From contig NZ_VVIW01000007.1 of NCBI RefSeq assembly GCF_011682045.1, forward strand, positions 1 through 64,000: a stretch of 64,000 bases of DNA. Reading direction: 5' to 3'. Shown piece by piece: positions 1-10,208 of this stretch. Both the position numbers and the translations under genes were made by a program. The notes beneath the pieces are model-generated. The model was given only the letters and a program-made list of their open reading frames with translations, searched no databases and had not been told where the DNA came from. Source of the DNA: Massilia aquatica (lineage in GTDB: Bacteria; Pseudomonadota; Gammaproteobacteria; Burkholderiales; Burkholderiaceae_D). Within the stretch, counting starts at the first letter, position 1, and each line of letters starts with the position of its first letter.

Positions 1-1
1 A

Positions 2-406
2 CCTGGCCGATGCGGAACCGGCACCGGCCCCGGGCGCGCCGCTGCGCCCCCCGGGGTGCCCGGCGCGTCGCGCCTCGACGCCGGCGCGCGTCCGACCAGC
101 ATCCTCGACGCCCCGCCCGACAGCGGCGGCGCCGACACCCTCAGCCACAAACTGGCGCAGTTGCAGGAACTGATCGACAATTGCAGCGAGCGCGAGGCGC
201 GCGCGCTGGCCGACAGCCTGCGTAAGCCGGTGCTGCGCCGTAACGTGCCGCCGCCGCTGCGCAAGCGCGGCATGGCCCTGATCCGCCAGGTCTATTTGCG
301 CCACAACGACAAGGATGCCTTGCTGGCCTTCGCCCAGGATGAAGTCTCGTTCTTGCAGGAAGCGCTCAACGATGCCGTCAGCGGGCGCCCGGTCAGCACC
401 CAGTAG
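2..406 (+). CDS. Hypothetical protein, C-terminal part (5' end outside window)
   Basis: The reading frame is open from base 2 to the TAG at 404-406, so the start probably lies upstream of the window; a GTG at 56 is possible but has no clear ribosome binding site. The visible part has a low-complexity Ala/Pro/Gly stretch followed by a charged, probably helical segment (LAQLQELIDNCSEREARALA and on to the end). I see no catalytic motif and do not recognise the family. It precedes surE on the same strand with a gap of about 78 bases, which may hold the surE promoter. The coding call rests on frame continuity and codon use only. Confidence 0.55.
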   Translation, partial: PGRCGTGTGPGRAAAPPGVPGASRLDAGARPTSILDAPPDSGGADTLSHKLAQLQELIDNCSEREARALADSLRKPVLRRNVPPPLRKRGMALIRQVYLRHNDKDALLAFAQDEVSFLQEALNDAVSGRPVSTQ

Positions 407-484
407 CCGCGTGGCGCGCACACTGTGCATAAAATGTTGGTGCGGGGCCAGCGTGAGGCTCATTGCTTCAGGTAAAATCTGGGG

Positions 485-1222
485 ATGAGAATTCTTATCA
501 GCAATGACGACGGCTATCTCGCCCCCGGCATCCAGGCGTTGGCCGACGCGCTCGCCTCCGTTGCCGAGATCGTGGTGGTGGCGCCCGACAGCAACCGTTC
601 CGGCGCCTCCAATTCGCTCTCGCTGGACCGGCCGCTGTCGGTGCAGAAGGCGGCCAACGGCTTTTACTTCGTCAACGGCACCCCGACCGACTGCGTGCAC
701 GTGGCCCTGACCGGCATGCTCGACTACCGGCCCGACCTGGTCGTCTCGGGCATCAACAATGGCCAGAACATGGGCGACGACACCTTGTATTCGGGCACGG
801 TGGCGGCCGCGACCGAAGGGTATCTGTTCGGCATTCCGGCGATCGCCTTTTCGCAGGTGATGCACGGCTGGCAGCACATCGATGCCGCGGCCCGGCTGGC
901 GCGCGACATCGTGCTGCGCCGCTTCGACGAGTTGCCCACGCCCTACCTGCTCAACGTCAACATTCCAAATTTGCCGTACGAAGCGCTGCGCACGGTGCGC
1001 GCTACGCGCCTGGGCAAACGGCACCAGGCCGAGCCGGTGATCCGCGCACTCGACCCGCGCGGGCGCGAGATTTTCTGGATCGGCCCGCCGGGCGCCACGC
1101 GCGACGCCGGCGAGGGCACCGATTTCCACGCCACCGCGCTGGGCGAAGTCTCGGTCACCCCGCTGCAGGTCGACCTGACCCACCGCGACCAGCTGGCGCT
1201 GCTTCAGCGCGGATTCGCATGA
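485..1222 (+). CDS. surE: 5'/3'-nucleotidase SurE
   Basis: The 245-residue protein is a metal-dependent survival phosphatase that removes phosphate from nucleoside monophosphates in the cytoplasm. The family's signature is at the N-terminus: [11 protein letters not shown], with the metal-binding Asp pair at residues 8-9. SNRSGAS at 36-42 and SGINNGQN at 88-95 are the other conserved metal and active-site segments. The length is normal for the family. The stop overlaps the pcm start (ATGA at 1219-1222), so the two are translationally coupled. The order surE-pcm-nlpD-rpoS is the classical stationary-phase cluster of proteobacteria. Confidence 0.96.
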   Translation: MRILISNDDGYLAPGIQALADALASVAEIVVVAPDSNRSGASNSLSLDRPLSVQKAANGFYFVNGTPTDCVHVALTGMLDYRPDLVVSGINNGQNMGDDTLYSGTVAAATEGYLFGIPAIAFSQVMHGWQHIDAAARLARDIVLRRFDELPTPYLLNVNIPNLPYEALRTVRATRLGKRHQAEPVIRALDPRGREIFWIGPPGATRDAGEGTDFHATALGEVSVTPLQVDLTHRDQLALLQRGFA

Positions 1223-2115
1223 GCGACAAGAACGACAAACGCAGCACGTTTCCGCTGCCGCTGTCGTCGGTGACCGGGGACAAGCGCGCCGCTCCGGCGT
1301 TTTCTCCTGTCAAGGTCGCCACCCCGCAAACCGCCACCCGGAATGCCGCCGGCAGCGGCATCCAGGGCGGGCAGGGCGGCGGCCAGAATTACGTGCCGCG
1401 CGTGACGGTTGCCCCGGCCCGTCCCGGCGACGCCTACCAGCGCGCCCAGCCGCTGCCGGTGATCGCGCCGCGCCCCGACACCGGCGTGTCGGACGCGATC
1501 CGGCGCGCCATGGTGGGACGGGTGGCCAAGCAGGGCGTGCAGGACGGGGTGGTGCTCAAGGCCATGGAAAGCGTGCAGCGCCACCGCTTCATCGAGCCGG
1601 CCCTGTCGGCCCAGGCGTATGTCGACGCCTCCCTGCCGATCGGCCACAACCAGACCATTTCGCGCCCCTACATCGTGGCGCGCATGCTTGAAGTGCTGCG
1701 CAACGGCAGCCCTTTGACCCGCGTGCTGGAAATCGGCACCGGCTGCGGCTACCAGGCCGCGGTGCTCTCGCACATCGCCAAGGATGTGTTTTCGGTCGAA
1801 CGGATTCGTCAGTTGCACGAGCTGGCCAAGACCAATCTGCGCCACCTGCGCATCGTGAATCTGCGCTTGCACTACGGAGATGGTATGCTAGGCTTGCCCC
1901 AGGCCGCCCCATTCGACGGTATCATCCTGGCTGCGGCCGGTCTGGAGGTGCCACAGGCACTGCTGGAGCAGCTCAGCGTGGGTGGCCGCCTGGTCGCCCC
2001 GGTGGGCGCGCAGGTCCAGCACTTGCAGCTGATCACCCGCACCGGCAAGGCCGAATGGATGAGCGAGACCCTGGAAGGCTGCCACTTCGTGCCGCTGCGC
2101 CCGGGCACCGTTTAG
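1219..2115 (+). CDS. pcm: Protein-L-isoaspartate O-methyltransferase
   Basis: Repairs isomerised Asp/Asn residues in aged proteins by SAM-dependent methylation of L-isoaspartyl groups. The SAM motif [11 protein letters not shown] lies at about residues 170-179 and the substrate-side motif QTISRP at 145-150. The 298-residue product carries an N-terminal extension of about 90 residues, rich in Pro, Gly and Ala, that the roughly 210-residue enterobacterial enzyme lacks; the catalytic domain starts near [10 protein letters not shown] (91-100). The start overlaps the surE stop by four bases, which fixes it well. The extension is probably disordered; I know of no function for it. Confidence 0.94.
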   Translation: MSDKNDKRSTFPLPLSSVTGDKRAAPAFSPVKVATPQTATRNAAGSGIQGGQGGGQNYVPRVTVAPARPGDAYQRAQPLPVIAPRPDTGVSDAIRRAMVGRVAKQGVQDGVVLKAMESVQRHRFIEPALSAQAYVDASLPIGHNQTISRPYIVARMLEVLRNGSPLTRVLEIGTGCGYQAAVLSHIAKDVFSVERIRQLHELAKTNLRHLRIVNLRLHYGDGMLGLPQAAPFDGIILAAAGLEVPQALLEQLSVGGRLVAPVGAQVQHLQLITRTGKAEWMSETLEGCHFVPLRPGTV

Positions 2116-2193
2116 CGTTCGCCTGCGTTCGGCTGGTTCGCCCGCCTGCGCCACCGGCGCGCGCCTCCGCTTACAGAATACGACACACATAAC

Positions 2194-3150
2194 ATGAGAA
2201 TGAACTACACAAGCCATCTTCCCCTGCTGCTCCTGACCCTGGGCCTGCTCAGCGCCTGTAACACCGCTCCCCGCCGCCCCGTACCCGTGATCGACCGCCT
2301 GCCGGCCGCCGACAACCGCGTCCCGCGCGCCGCCGACGACCACAAGGATGAGCGCGGCATGTACACCGTGCGCAAGGGCGATACCCTGATCCGCATCGCG
2401 CTCGACCATGGCCAGAACTACCGCGACATCGTCGAATGGAACAAACTGTCGAACCCGAACGACATCAAGGTCGACCAGGTGCTGCGCGTGCTGCCTCCCG
2501 ATAGCAAGAGCGACAGCGGCGGCAACGGCGTGACCATCAGCAAGATCGACATGCCGCCGTCGTCCGAGACCAAAGCGCCGCCGGTGCCGGTGGTGGCCAA
2601 AAAGACCACCCCGCGCGCCGACAAGCGCCCGTACAGCGACAGCGCGCTGGCCGAGTTGCAAAAAAGCGAGGGCGGCGTGCCGCTCAAGGCCGATCTGAAG
2701 CCGGCCGAGAAACCGGAACCGGCCACGCCGGCAGTGGCGGTGGTCACGCCGCCGCCGCCACGGGCCGCCGCCGGCGACGACGAACAACTGAGCTGGATCT
2801 GGCCATCCGAGGGCAAGATCGTCGCCACCTTCGATGAAGGCAAGAACAAGGGCATCGATATCGCCGGCAAGGCAGGCCAGCAAGTGATGGCGGCCGGTGC
2901 CGGAAAAGTCATGTACGCCGGCAGCGGCATCCGCGGTTATGGTAATCTGGTGATCGTGAAGCACAGCAACAGCCTGCTGTCCGCCTACGCCCACAACCGC
3001 TCCATCGTGGTCAAGGAAGGGCAGAGCGTCCACAAAGGCCAGCTGATTGCCGAAATGGGCGATTCGGATGCCGATTCGGTCAAGCTGCACTTCGAGATCC
3101 GCCAGCAGGGCAAGCCGGTCGATCCTTCGCGTTTCCTGCCTAACCGCTGA
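2194..3150 (+). CDS. nlpD: NlpD-type murein hydrolase activator lipoprotein (LysM + M23)
   Basis: Envelope lipoprotein that in relatives activates an amidase during septal peptidoglycan splitting. The signal peptide ends in the lipobox LLSAC (Cys22). A LysM peptidoglycan-binding domain follows at about 56-100 ([13 protein letters not shown]), then a Pro/Lys-rich linker, and a C-terminal M23/LytM domain at about 196-318. The usual HxGxD metal motif reads NKGID and the usual HxH reads KLHFE, so two zinc ligands are missing and the domain is probably non-catalytic, as in the E. coli activator. The gene sits directly upstream of rpoS; in enterobacteria the main rpoS promoter lies inside nlpD, which may also hold here. 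Confidence 0.93.
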   Translation: MRMNYTSHLPLLLLTLGLLSACNTAPRRPVPVIDRLPAADNRVPRAADDHKDERGMYTVRKGDTLIRIALDHGQNYRDIVEWNKLSNPNDIKVDQVLRVLPPDSKSDSGGNGVTISKIDMPPSSETKAPPVPVVAKKTTPRADKRPYSDSALAELQKSEGGVPLKADLKPAEKPEPATPAVAVVTPPPPRAAAGDDEQLSWIWPSEGKIVATFDEGKNKGIDIAGKAGQQVMAAGAGKVMYAGSGIRGYGNLVIVKHSNSLLSAYAHNRSIVVKEGQSVHKGQLIAEMGDSDADSVKLHFEIRQQGKPVDPSRFLPNR

Positions 3151-3190
3151 GAAGTTACCGCCGGATGACAACCGGCCCCGTGGATCTTTC

Positions 3191-4228
3191 ATGACGCATT
3201 CGAGCTACCAGCAAGGCGACGATCCGGGTCCGGATGACTTTCCGGACGACCCGGACGAGGCCGCGATCGATCCCGCGCTGGACGCCGATATTGACGTCGA
3301 GGCCGATGCCGCCCCCGGCGCCGACAGCGCGCCGGTGGCCCCGGCCCTGCTCGACAGCGTCGATGAACTCAAAAAAGTGCTGGCGGCCGAACTCTCGACC
3401 GATACCACCCAGCACTACCTGAACCAGATCGGCACGCGCGCGCTGCTGACGGCCGCCCAGGAAGTCCATTTCGCCACCCTGGCCAAGGCTGGCGACTTTC
3501 CTGCGCGCCAGACCATGATCGAGCACAACCTGCGGCTGGTGGTGTCAATCGCCAAGCATTACATCAACCGCGGCGTGGTGCTGCTCGACATGATCGAGGA
3601 AGGCAACATCGGCCTGATGCGCGCCATCGACAAGTTCGAGCCCGAGCGCGGTTTCCGCTTTTCGACCTACGCCACCTGGTGGATCCGCCAGAGCATCGAG
3701 CGCGCCATCATGAACCAGGCGCGCACGGTGCGCCTGCCGGTCCACATGGTGCGCGAGCTGAACCAGATCCTGCGCGCCAAGTACCACCTCGAAGCCCAGC
3801 ACCACGACGGCAAGGACGCGACCGCCGAAGACATCGCCCACCTGGTCGGGCGCCCGGTCGAGGAAGTGCAGGATATTCTGGCCCTGTCCGAGCACGCCAC
3901 CTCGCTCGACGCCCCGCTCGACAACGATCCCCAGTCGAGCCTGATGGACATGCTGCCGGGCGATTCCGACGACAGCCCCGACGCCAGGGCCGAGCACCAC
4001 GAAATGACGGTGCTGGTGCGCGACTGGCTCACCCGCCTGCCCGACAAGCAGCGCATCGTGATCATGCGCCGGTTCGGGCTCGACAACGACGATCCGGCCA
4101 CCCTTGAAACCCTGGCCGAGGAAATGGGCGTCACGCGCGAGCGGGTGCGCCAGATCCAGCAGGAAGCGCTGGTCAAACTGAAACGGGCGATGGCCGCCCG
4201 TGGCGTGGTGCGCGATTCCTTGCTATGA
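3191..4228 (+). CDS. rpoS: RNA polymerase sigma factor RpoS
   Basis: The stationary-phase and general-stress sigma factor, 345 residues from the ATG at 3191. An in-frame start at 3047 would extend back into nlpD and is unlikely. Region 2 is clear ([20 protein letters not shown], then [16 protein letters not shown]), as is region 4 with the helix-turn-helix [20 protein letters not shown]. The first 45 or so residues are unusually acidic, with many Asp. The gene follows nlpD by 40 bases. A hairpin with a T-run at 4279-4299 probably ends the transcript. Regulation through RNA and Hfq is known in relatives, and hfq lies 12 kb downstream. Confidence 0.96.
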   Translation: MTHSSYQQGDDPGPDDFPDDPDEAAIDPALDADIDVEADAAPGADSAPVAPALLDSVDELKKVLAAELSTDTTQHYLNQIGTRALLTAAQEVHFATLAKAGDFPARQTMIEHNLRLVVSIAKHYINRGVVLLDMIEEGNIGLMRAIDKFEPERGFRFSTYATWWIRQSIERAIMNQARTVRLPVHMVRELNQILRAKYHLEAQHHDGKDATAEDIAHLVGRPVEEVQDILALSEHATSLDAPLDNDPQSSLMDMLPGDSDDSPDARAEHHEMTVLVRDWLTRLPDKQRIVIMRRFGLDNDDPATLETLAEEMGVTRERVRQIQQEALVKLKRAMAARGVVRDSLL

Positions 4229-4278
4229 TGCGCGCGGGCTGATCCGCGCCTCCTCTTCCCCATCCACCCTCTTTCCGC

Positions 4279-4299
4279 ACACGCCTTGCGCGTGTTTTT
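4279..4299 (+). terminator. Probable rpoS terminator
   Basis: Six-base-pair stem (acacgc pairing with gcgtgt, loop cttgc-like) followed by TTTT, ending only four bases before the rlmD ATG at 4304. The stem is short, so read-through is likely. Confidence 0.45.
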
Positions 4300-4303
4300 C
4301 GCC

Positions 4304-5644
4304 ATGCAAGACACCATTCTCGACATCAAATCCCTGGACATGGACGCCCGCGGCGTCGGCCACCTCGCCAACGAGGACGGCTCGCCGGGCAAGGTCATCT
4401 TCGTCGAGGGCGCCTTGCCGGGCGAAAAAGTCAGCTTCGTCACCTTCAAGAAGAAAAAGAACTGGGAGGCGGCGCGCATGACCGTGCTGCACAAGGCTTC
4501 CTCGATGCGCGTCACGCCCAAGTGCCCGCATTTCGACAACTGCGGCGGCTGCTCGATGCAGCATTTGGAGCCGTCGGCCCAGGTGGCGATGAAGCAGCGC
4601 GTGCTGGAAGACAACCTGTGGCACATCGGCAAGGTCAAGCCGGGCAATGTGATGCGCCCGATGTACGGCCCGACCTGGGGCTACCGCTACCGCGCGCGCC
4701 TGTCGGTGCGCCATGTTGTCAAAAAAGATACGGTGCTGGTCGGCTTCCACGAAAAGCGCTCGGCTTTTGTCGCCGACATGAGCGACTGTAAGATCCTGCC
4801 GCCGCACGTGGCCGCCATGCTGCTGCCGCTGCGCGCGCTGGTGGGCGCCTTGTCGATCTTCGACCAGATGCCGCAAATCGAAATCGCGGTCGGCGAGGAA
4901 ACCACGGCGATGGTCTTGCGCATCATGGCGCCTTTGAGCGGCGCCGATGAAACCTTGCTCAAAAGTTTCGCCGACCAGTGGAACATCCAGTGGTGGCTGC
5001 AAACCAAAGGCCCGGAAACGGCCGCGCCGTTCTATCCGCTGGACAAGGAACTGTATTACACCCTGCCCGAATTCGGCGTGAAGATGCCGTTCAAGCCGGT
5101 CGATTTTACCCAGGTGAACCACCACATCAACCGCGTGCTGGTCGGCAAGGCGCTCAATCTGCTCGACGTGCAGCCGCAAGACCGCGTGGCCGACCTGTTC
5201 TGCGGTCTGGGTAACTTTACCCTGCCGCTGGCCACGCAGGCGCGCGAAGTGGTCGGCATCGAAGGCAGCACCACCCTGACTGAGCGGGCGCTGTCGAATG
5301 CGCGCGCCAACGGGCTGTCGGAGAAAACCAGCTTTTCGACGCGCAACCTGTTCGAGGTGACGGCCGAAGACCTGGTCGCGCTCGGCAAGTTCGACCGCAT
5401 GCTGATCGACCCGCCGCGCGATGGCGCCATGGCGCTGGTGCAAGCCCTGGCGGCGCTGCGCATCAGCCATCCGCAGATGCTGCCCAAGCGCATCGTGTAC
5501 GTTTCGTGCAGCCCGTCGACCCTGGCGCGCGACGCCGGCATCCTGACCCACGAGGCCGGCTACGAACTGAGCAAGGCCGGCGTGGTCAATATGTTCCCGC
5601 ACACCTCGCACGTGGAATCGATGGCGGTGTTCAACCTGGTGTGA
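4304..5644 (+). CDS. rlmD: 23S rRNA (uracil-1939-C5)-methyltransferase RlmD
   Basis: SAM-dependent enzyme that methylates U1939 of 23S rRNA; 446 residues from the ATG at 4304. An upstream TTG at 4286 lies inside the rpoS terminator hairpin and is unlikely. An N-terminal TRAM-like domain precedes the iron-sulfur cysteines CPHFDNCGGC and the later Cys in SDCKILPP. The methyltransferase fold has the motif VADLFCGLGNFTLPLA, and the catalytic Cys lies in YVSCSPSTLARD. No ribosome binding site is evident before 4304, because the preceding bases are the terminator T-run. It is followed by a strong terminator facing a convergent gene. Confidence 0.93.
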   Translation: MQDTILDIKSLDMDARGVGHLANEDGSPGKVIFVEGALPGEKVSFVTFKKKKNWEAARMTVLHKASSMRVTPKCPHFDNCGGCSMQHLEPSAQVAMKQRVLEDNLWHIGKVKPGNVMRPMYGPTWGYRYRARLSVRHVVKKDTVLVGFHEKRSAFVADMSDCKILPPHVAAMLLPLRALVGALSIFDQMPQIEIAVGEETTAMVLRIMAPLSGADETLLKSFADQWNIQWWLQTKGPETAAPFYPLDKELYYTLPEFGVKMPFKPVDFTQVNHHINRVLVGKALNLLDVQPQDRVADLFCGLGNFTLPLATQAREVVGIEGSTTLTERALSNARANGLSEKTSFSTRNLFEVTAEDLVALGKFDRMLIDPPRDGAMALVQALAALRISHPQMLPKRIVYVSCSPSTLARDAGILTHEAGYELSKAGVVNMFPHTSHVESMAVFNLV

Positions 5645-5672
5645 GCCTGGAAGGCGCGCCTGGCGCGGACGT

Positions 5673-5702
5673 AAAAAAACCGGCCCGCAGGCCGGTTTTT
5701 TA
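5673..5702. terminator. Bidirectional terminator between rlmD and the BI-1 gene
   Basis: Stem ccggc...gccgg flanked by an A-run on the left and a T-run on the right. It lies between two convergent genes and can serve both strands. Confidence 0.85.
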
Positions 5703-5720
5703 TTGCTGAAGGGCTAACGC

Positions 5721-6401
5721 TTATTCGCGTTCGCCGCCCAGTCCCAGCAGCGAGAGCACGTACTGGAAAATCATGTAGACGTTCAGGTACAGGCTCAGGG
5801 TGGCACTGATGTAGTTGGTCTCGCCGCCGTTGACGATGCGCTGCACGTCATACAGGATGTAGGCCGAGAAGATTGCGATACCGATCACCGAGATGGCCAG
5901 CCACAGGGCGGGCATCTGCAGGAAGTAGTTGGCCAGGGTGGCGAGGATCAGCACGATCACGCCGGCGAACAGCCACTTGCCCATCATCGAGAAATCGCGC
6001 TTGCTCACGGTGGCGATACTGGCCAGGACGGCAAATACGCTGGCCGTGCCGCCGAACGCCATCATGATCAGGGTGCCGCCGTTGGAAAAGCCCAGGGTGC
6101 GCGTCAGCAGCGGCGTGAGCCAGATACCCATGAAGAAGGTAAAGCCGAGCAGCACGACGACGCCCATGGCGGTCTGCTTGGTTTTTTCGATGCCCCAGAT
6201 GAAGCCGTAGGACATTGCCAGGAACAGCACGAAACCGAGGATGCCGCGTGGTACGGGCAGATGGAACATCACACCGATGGCCGCGCCCAGCACGGTCGGG
6301 ATCATCGACAGCGCCAGCAGCCAGTAAGTGTTGCGCAGTACGCGATGACGTACCGCCTGGCTGGAACCCGCCAGATCGTAGTCTTGCAAGCTAATTGACA
6401 T
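5721..6401 (-). CDS. Bax inhibitor-1 / YccA family membrane protein
   Basis: A 226-residue inner-membrane protein with about seven hydrophobic segments, typical of the BI-1 (UPF0005) family. Members are pH-sensitive calcium-leak channels or partners of the FtsH protease in enterobacteria; the function here is inferred from family only. Recognisable features are the N-terminal [18 protein letters not shown] segment and the C-terminal [17 protein letters not shown]-like signature, seen here as [20 protein letters not shown]. It is the only minus-strand gene in the first 23 kb. Possible functional link: hflK and hflC, FtsH modulators, lie further along the window. Confidence 0.9.
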   Translation of the reverse strand: MSISLQDYDLAGSSQAVRHRVLRNTYWLLALSMIPTVLGAAIGVMFHLPVPRGILGFVLFLAMSYGFIWGIEKTKQTAMGVVVLLGFTFFMGIWLTPLLTRTLGFSNGGTLIMMAFGGTASVFAVLASIATVSKRDFSMMGKWLFAGVIVLILATLANYFLQMPALWLAISVIGIAIFSAYILYDVQRIVNGGETNYISATLSLYLNVYMIFQYVLSLLGLGGERE

Positions 6402-6624
6402 AGTGCCTCCGATTGATAAAAAAGTAACGCTCGCTAAAAGAATAGCACAGCGCGGGAAAAACGCGCAAAATCGCGCATGCGCGTATTTTTACAAGCGCCA
6501 CTCTAACACTTCTGCGGACGGCCGTGCAATATCCCTCAAAAAGGGGTGTTGTATGGTAAAATCGAAGGTTGATTGGGTCCCGTTACCCAACATTAAACCT
6601 TTCTTTTTATTGGAGTTTTTACAC

Positions 6625-7050
6625 ATGGCAATCGAACGCACCCTGTCGATCATCAAACCTGACGCAGTTGCAAAAAACGTCATCGGGCAAATCTACAGCC
6701 GCTTTGAAGGCGCTGGCCTGAAAATCGTCGCAGCCCGCATGATGCACCTGTCGCGCGCTGAAGCAGAAGGCTTCTACGCTGTGCACGCTGCACGTCCATT
6801 CTTCAAGGACCTGGTCGAATTCATGATCTCGGGTCCTGTCATGGTGCAAGCGCTCGAAGGCGAAAACGCCATCGCTACCCATCGTGACCTGATGGGCGCG
6901 ACCGATCCGAAGAAGGCAGAAAAAGGCACCATCCGCGCCGATTTCGCCGATTCGATCGATGCCAACGCCGTGCACGGCTCCGACGCCGCTGAAACCGCTG
7001 CTGTGGAAATCGCTTACTACTTCCCAGCACTGAACGTTTATTCGCGTTAA
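6625..7050 (+). CDS. ndk: Nucleoside diphosphate kinase
   Basis: Transfers phosphate between nucleoside di- and triphosphates to balance NTP pools. The 141-residue length is the family standard when the ATG at 6625 is used; it is preceded by TGGAGT at 6611-6616 as ribosome binding site. The phosphohistidine is His117 in NAVHGSDA and the nucleotide-binding Lys is Lys11 in SIIKPDAV. Longer in-frame starts, back to 6403, would add a non-homologous extension and are rejected. It heads the long plus-strand run that continues into rlmN. Confidence 0.97.
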   Translation: MAIERTLSIIKPDAVAKNVIGQIYSRFEGAGLKIVAARMMHLSRAEAEGFYAVHAARPFFKDLVEFMISGPVMVQALEGENAIATHRDLMGATDPKKAEKGTIRADFADSIDANAVHGSDAAETAAVEIAYYFPALNVYSR

Positions 7051-7163
7051 TTCGTGTTCATCAGTCACTCGTGACTGCTTGACCTGTATCACACCGCTTG
7101 CCCGGTTCGCCGGGCGGGCGGGATGGCTTTCCCTGAATTTGTCCTGACTGATTAAAGAATACT

Positions 7164-8333
7164 ATGACGACTCTCACCAACCTGCTGGACTTCGATCCCG
7201 CGCAACTCGTCGCTTACTGCGCCGACTTGGGTGAGAAGCCGTTCCGTGCCAAACAGCTGCAGCGCTGGATCCACCAGTTCGGCGCCAGCGAGTTCGACAC
7301 CATGACCGACCTGGCCAAGTCGCTGCGCGACAAGCTGGCCACGCGCGCCGAAATCCGCGCGCCCGCCACCATCAGCGACCACACGTCGACTGACGGCACG
7401 CGCAAGTGGCTGGTTGACGTGGGCAATGGCAACGCGGTCGAAACCGTGTTCATCCCGGAAGAAAACCGCGGCACCCTGTGCATTTCCACCCAGGCCGGCT
7501 GCGCCGTGAACTGCCGTTTCTGCTCGACCGGCAAGCAGGGCTTCAACCGCAACCTCACGGTGGCCGAAATCATCGGCCAGCTGTGGATGGCCGAATTCGA
7601 GCTGCGCCGCACCAAAGGCATCGAACCCGGCCCCAAGGGCGAGCGCCAGATCACCAATGTGGTGATGATGGGCATGGGCGAGCCGCTGCTCAATTTCGAG
7701 CCGACCGTCACCGCCCTCAAGCTCATGCTCGACGATAACGCCTACGGCCTGTCGCGCCGCCGCGTGACCCTGTCGACCTCGGGCGTGGTGCCGATGATGG
7801 ACAAGCTGTCGCAGGAAGTGCCGGTGGCGCTGGCGGTCTCGCTGCACGCCTCGAACGACGCCCTGCGCGATGGCCTGATTCCGCTCAACAAAAAGTACCC
7901 GCTGCGCGAGCTGATGGCGGCCTGCCGCCGCTACCTGGAGTTTGCTCCGCGCGACTTCATCACCTTCGAATACTGCATGCTCGACGGCGTCAACGACAGC
8001 GATGAGCACGCGCGCGAGCTGGTCGCCCTGGTCAACGACCCGCTGGTCGGCGTGTCGTGCAAATTCAACCTGATTCCGTTCAATCCTTTCCCTGAGTCCG
8101 GCCTGCTGCGCTCGAAAAATCCGCGCATCAAGGCCTTCGCCCAGGTGCTGATGGATGGCGGGCTGGTCACCACGATTCGGAAAACGCGCGGCGACGATAT
8201 CGACGCCGCCTGCGGCCAGCTGGCCGGCGAAGTGCAAGACCGTACCCGCGTGCAGGAGCGCATGGAAAAAATGGCTGAATACCAGAAGAAATTCGGCGCC
8301 GACTTCGGGCGCATCGTGGAGATTCCTTCTTGA
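7164..8333 (+). CDS. rlmN: Dual-specificity RNA methyltransferase RlmN
   Basis: Radical-SAM enzyme that makes 2-methyladenosine at A2503 of 23S rRNA and A37 of some tRNAs. The radical-SAM cysteines are in CAVNCRFC (Cys113, 117, 120). The methyl-carrying Cys near the C-terminus is Cys350 in [22 protein letters not shown] is the conserved GGE-like SAM region. The 389-residue length is normal. The stop overlaps the TTG start of the following pilus gene, so the two are probably co-translated. Confidence 0.96.
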   Translation: MTTLTNLLDFDPAQLVAYCADLGEKPFRAKQLQRWIHQFGASEFDTMTDLAKSLRDKLATRAEIRAPATISDHTSTDGTRKWLVDVGNGNAVETVFIPEENRGTLCISTQAGCAVNCRFCSTGKQGFNRNLTVAEIIGQLWMAEFELRRTKGIEPGPKGERQITNVVMMGMGEPLLNFEPTVTALKLMLDDNAYGLSRRRVTLSTSGVVPMMDKLSQEVPVALAVSLHASNDALRDGLIPLNKKYPLRELMAACRRYLEFAPRDFITFEYCMLDGVNDSDEHARELVALVNDPLVGVSCKFNLIPFNPFPESGLLRSKNPRIKAFAQVLMDGGLVTTIRKTRGDDIDAACGQLAGEVQDRTRVQERMEKMAEYQKKFGADFGRIVEIPS

Positions 8334-9184
8334 ACGCCGCGCTGCACCGGCTGCACAGAACTTTGGCGCTGGCTCTCGCGGCCGGCGTTGTTGCGGCGCT
8401 GGGCGCCTGCACCACCACCAGCGTCACCCGCAACGCCTCGGCCGAAGCGGCCGGCCTGCAGGGCAGCACCACGGAACTGAAGACCGCGTCCGACCAGACC
8501 ACCAAGGACAAGCGCTCCGGCATCCGCATGCAGCTGGCCATCGGCTACTACCAGGAAGGCAACTACGCGGTCGCCCTCGACGAGATCAAGCAGGCCATCG
8601 CCATCGATCCCGACATGGCCGACGCCTACAGCGTGCGCGCCCTGATCTACACCAGCATGGGCGAGAACATCCTGGCCGAAGAAAACTACCAGCGCGCGAT
8701 GCGCCTGGCGCCGCGCAATCCCGAGTTCAACAACAATTACGGCTCCTTCCTGTGCCAGACCGGGCGCTACGAGCCGGGCATCGCCCAGTTCGAGATCGCC
8801 CTGAAAAACCCCATGTACCAGTCGCCGGTCAAGGCCCTGGTCAATGCGGGCGGATGCAGCATCAAGCAAAAGAATTACGACGCGGCCGAGCGCTACCTGC
8901 TGCAAGCCGTGCGTATCGAGCCCGACCTGGCGCCGGTGCAAGCCGGCCTGGCGCGGGTCTACTACGAGCGGCGCGACTACGTGCGCGCCGGAGTTTATAT
9001 CAACCGTGTCAAAGCGGTCGCGAAACTGGAGAGCTTGCCCGCCGATGTCCTCTGGCTGGCGATCCGCGTCGAACGCAAACTGGGCGACAAGGCTTCTGAG
9101 ACAAGCCTGGTGACGCAACTGCGTCGCCGCCACCCCGGTTCGCCCGAGTTCGCAGCCTTCCAGCGCGGTGCATTTGATGAGTGA
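8330..9184 (+). CDS. pilW: Type IV pilus biogenesis/stability lipoprotein PilW (PilF)
   Basis: Outer-membrane TPR lipoprotein that helps the PilQ secretin assemble. It begins with TTG at 8330, overlapping the rlmN stop. The signal peptide ends in LGAC (Cys27). Several tetratricopeptide repeats follow from about residue 60: [20 protein letters not shown], then [20 protein letters not shown] and [20 protein letters not shown]. The 284 residues are slightly longer than usual. Its position between rlmN and rodZ is conserved in many beta- and gammaproteobacteria, which supports the call. No other pilus gene is in the window. Confidence 0.9.
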   Translation: MNAALHRLHRTLALALAAGVVAALGACTTTSVTRNASAEAAGLQGSTTELKTASDQTTKDKRSGIRMQLAIGYYQEGNYAVALDEIKQAIAIDPDMADAYSVRALIYTSMGENILAEENYQRAMRLAPRNPEFNNNYGSFLCQTGRYEPGIAQFEIALKNPMYQSPVKALVNAGGCSIKQKNYDAAERYLLQAVRIEPDLAPVQAGLARVYYERRDYVRAGVYINRVKAVAKLESLPADVLWLAIRVERKLGDKASETSLVTQLRRRHPGSPEFAAFQRGAFDE

Positions 9185-9197
9185 GACAGGATCGACA

Positions 9198-10175
9198 ATG
9201 AGTTCAGAGTGGGCAGAACAAGCAGCCGCGGGCGCGAATGCGAACGCGGCCAACCACGGTTTGCCGGGCAAGACCCTGGCCGCCCAGCGTGAAGCAATGG
9301 GATGGTCGGTCGAGCAGGTGGCCGACCAGTTGAAAATGGCCGTGCGCCAGGTCACCGCGCTGGAAGCGGGCGACTACGCCAACCTGCCGGGTCCGGCCGT
9401 GGTGCGCGGTTTCGTGCGCGCCTACGCCAAGGTCGTCAAGCTCGACGCGGCCCCGCTGGTGGCCATGATCTCGCTCGAGACGCCCGAGCTGACCGAACCG
9501 GGCCGCAGCGTGCGGCGCGACAAGCCGGCCACGTTTTCCGAAGTGCGCTTTCCGACCAACGGCAAACGCTCAAGCCTGCCGCTGGGCCTGATCGGCGCGG
9601 CCGTGCTGGTCATCGCCGCCGCCGCCGGCGCCTGGCAGTTCGGCCTGGTGCCGTCCTCGCTGCTGGGCTCGTCCAGTCAGGGGACCCCGGCGGCCGCTGC
9701 CGGCTCGCAGGCGAGCGTGACGGTGCTGGCGGCCCCGCTGGTGGGCGACAAGCCCGCCGGCGTTGCCGCGCCGCTCGAAACGACCCTGGTCAAGCCGGAT
9801 GACCGCAAGCCGGTGATCGCCCCGGCGCCGCCGCTGGTGTCGGTGCTGCCGCCGCCCGGTTCGACGCCGTCGCCAACGGTCGCCACGCCGGTGGCAGGCG
9901 CCGCCGCTACGCCGCCCGCCGCCGCCGCTGCGGCAGCCCCCGCCAGCAACCCGCTGGTGATCAACGTGCGCGAAGACTCCTGGGTCGAAGTGCGGCGCGC
10001 CAGGGGAGCGCCTTTGCTGTCGCGCCTGGTCAAGGCCGGTACCGTCGAAACGTTCGACATCACCGAGCCGGTCACCCTGGTGGTCGGTAAACCAGGCGGC
10101 GTGTCGGCCACCCTGCGCGGCGAAGCGGTCAGTTTGCCGGACAACGGCCGCGCCGCCAAAGTCAAACTCAAGTAA
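9198..10175 (+). CDS. rodZ: RodZ-like helix-turn-helix cell-shape protein
   Basis: Cytoskeletal membrane protein that links MreB to the envelope. From the ATG at 9198, preceded by AGGA at a good distance, it has 325 residues; alternative starts at 9168 (GTG) and 9177 (ATG) overlap the pilW stop. Domains in order: a Cro/C1-type helix-turn-helix (LAAQREAMGWSVEQVADQLK) in the first 80 residues, a single transmembrane helix (LGLIGAAVLVIAAAAGAW) near 120-140, a long Pro/Ala-rich periplasmic linker, and a DUF4115 beta domain (INVREDSWVEVRRARG) at the end. It lies between pilW and ispG, as in many proteobacteria. Confidence 0.9.
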   Translation: MSSEWAEQAAAGANANAANHGLPGKTLAAQREAMGWSVEQVADQLKMAVRQVTALEAGDYANLPGPAVVRGFVRAYAKVVKLDAAPLVAMISLETPELTEPGRSVRRDKPATFSEVRFPTNGKRSSLPLGLIGAAVLVIAAAAGAWQFGLVPSSLLGSSSQGTPAAAAGSQASVTVLAAPLVGDKPAGVAAPLETTLVKPDDRKPVIAPAPPLVSVLPPPGSTPSPTVATPVAGAAATPPAAAAAAAPASNPLVINVREDSWVEVRRARGAPLLSRLVKAGTVETFDITEPVTLVVGKPGGVSATLRGEAVSLPDNGRAAKVKLK

Positions 10176-10208
10176 GCGTTAAATACAAGCTAAATTAGGT
10201 CTCTGTTC

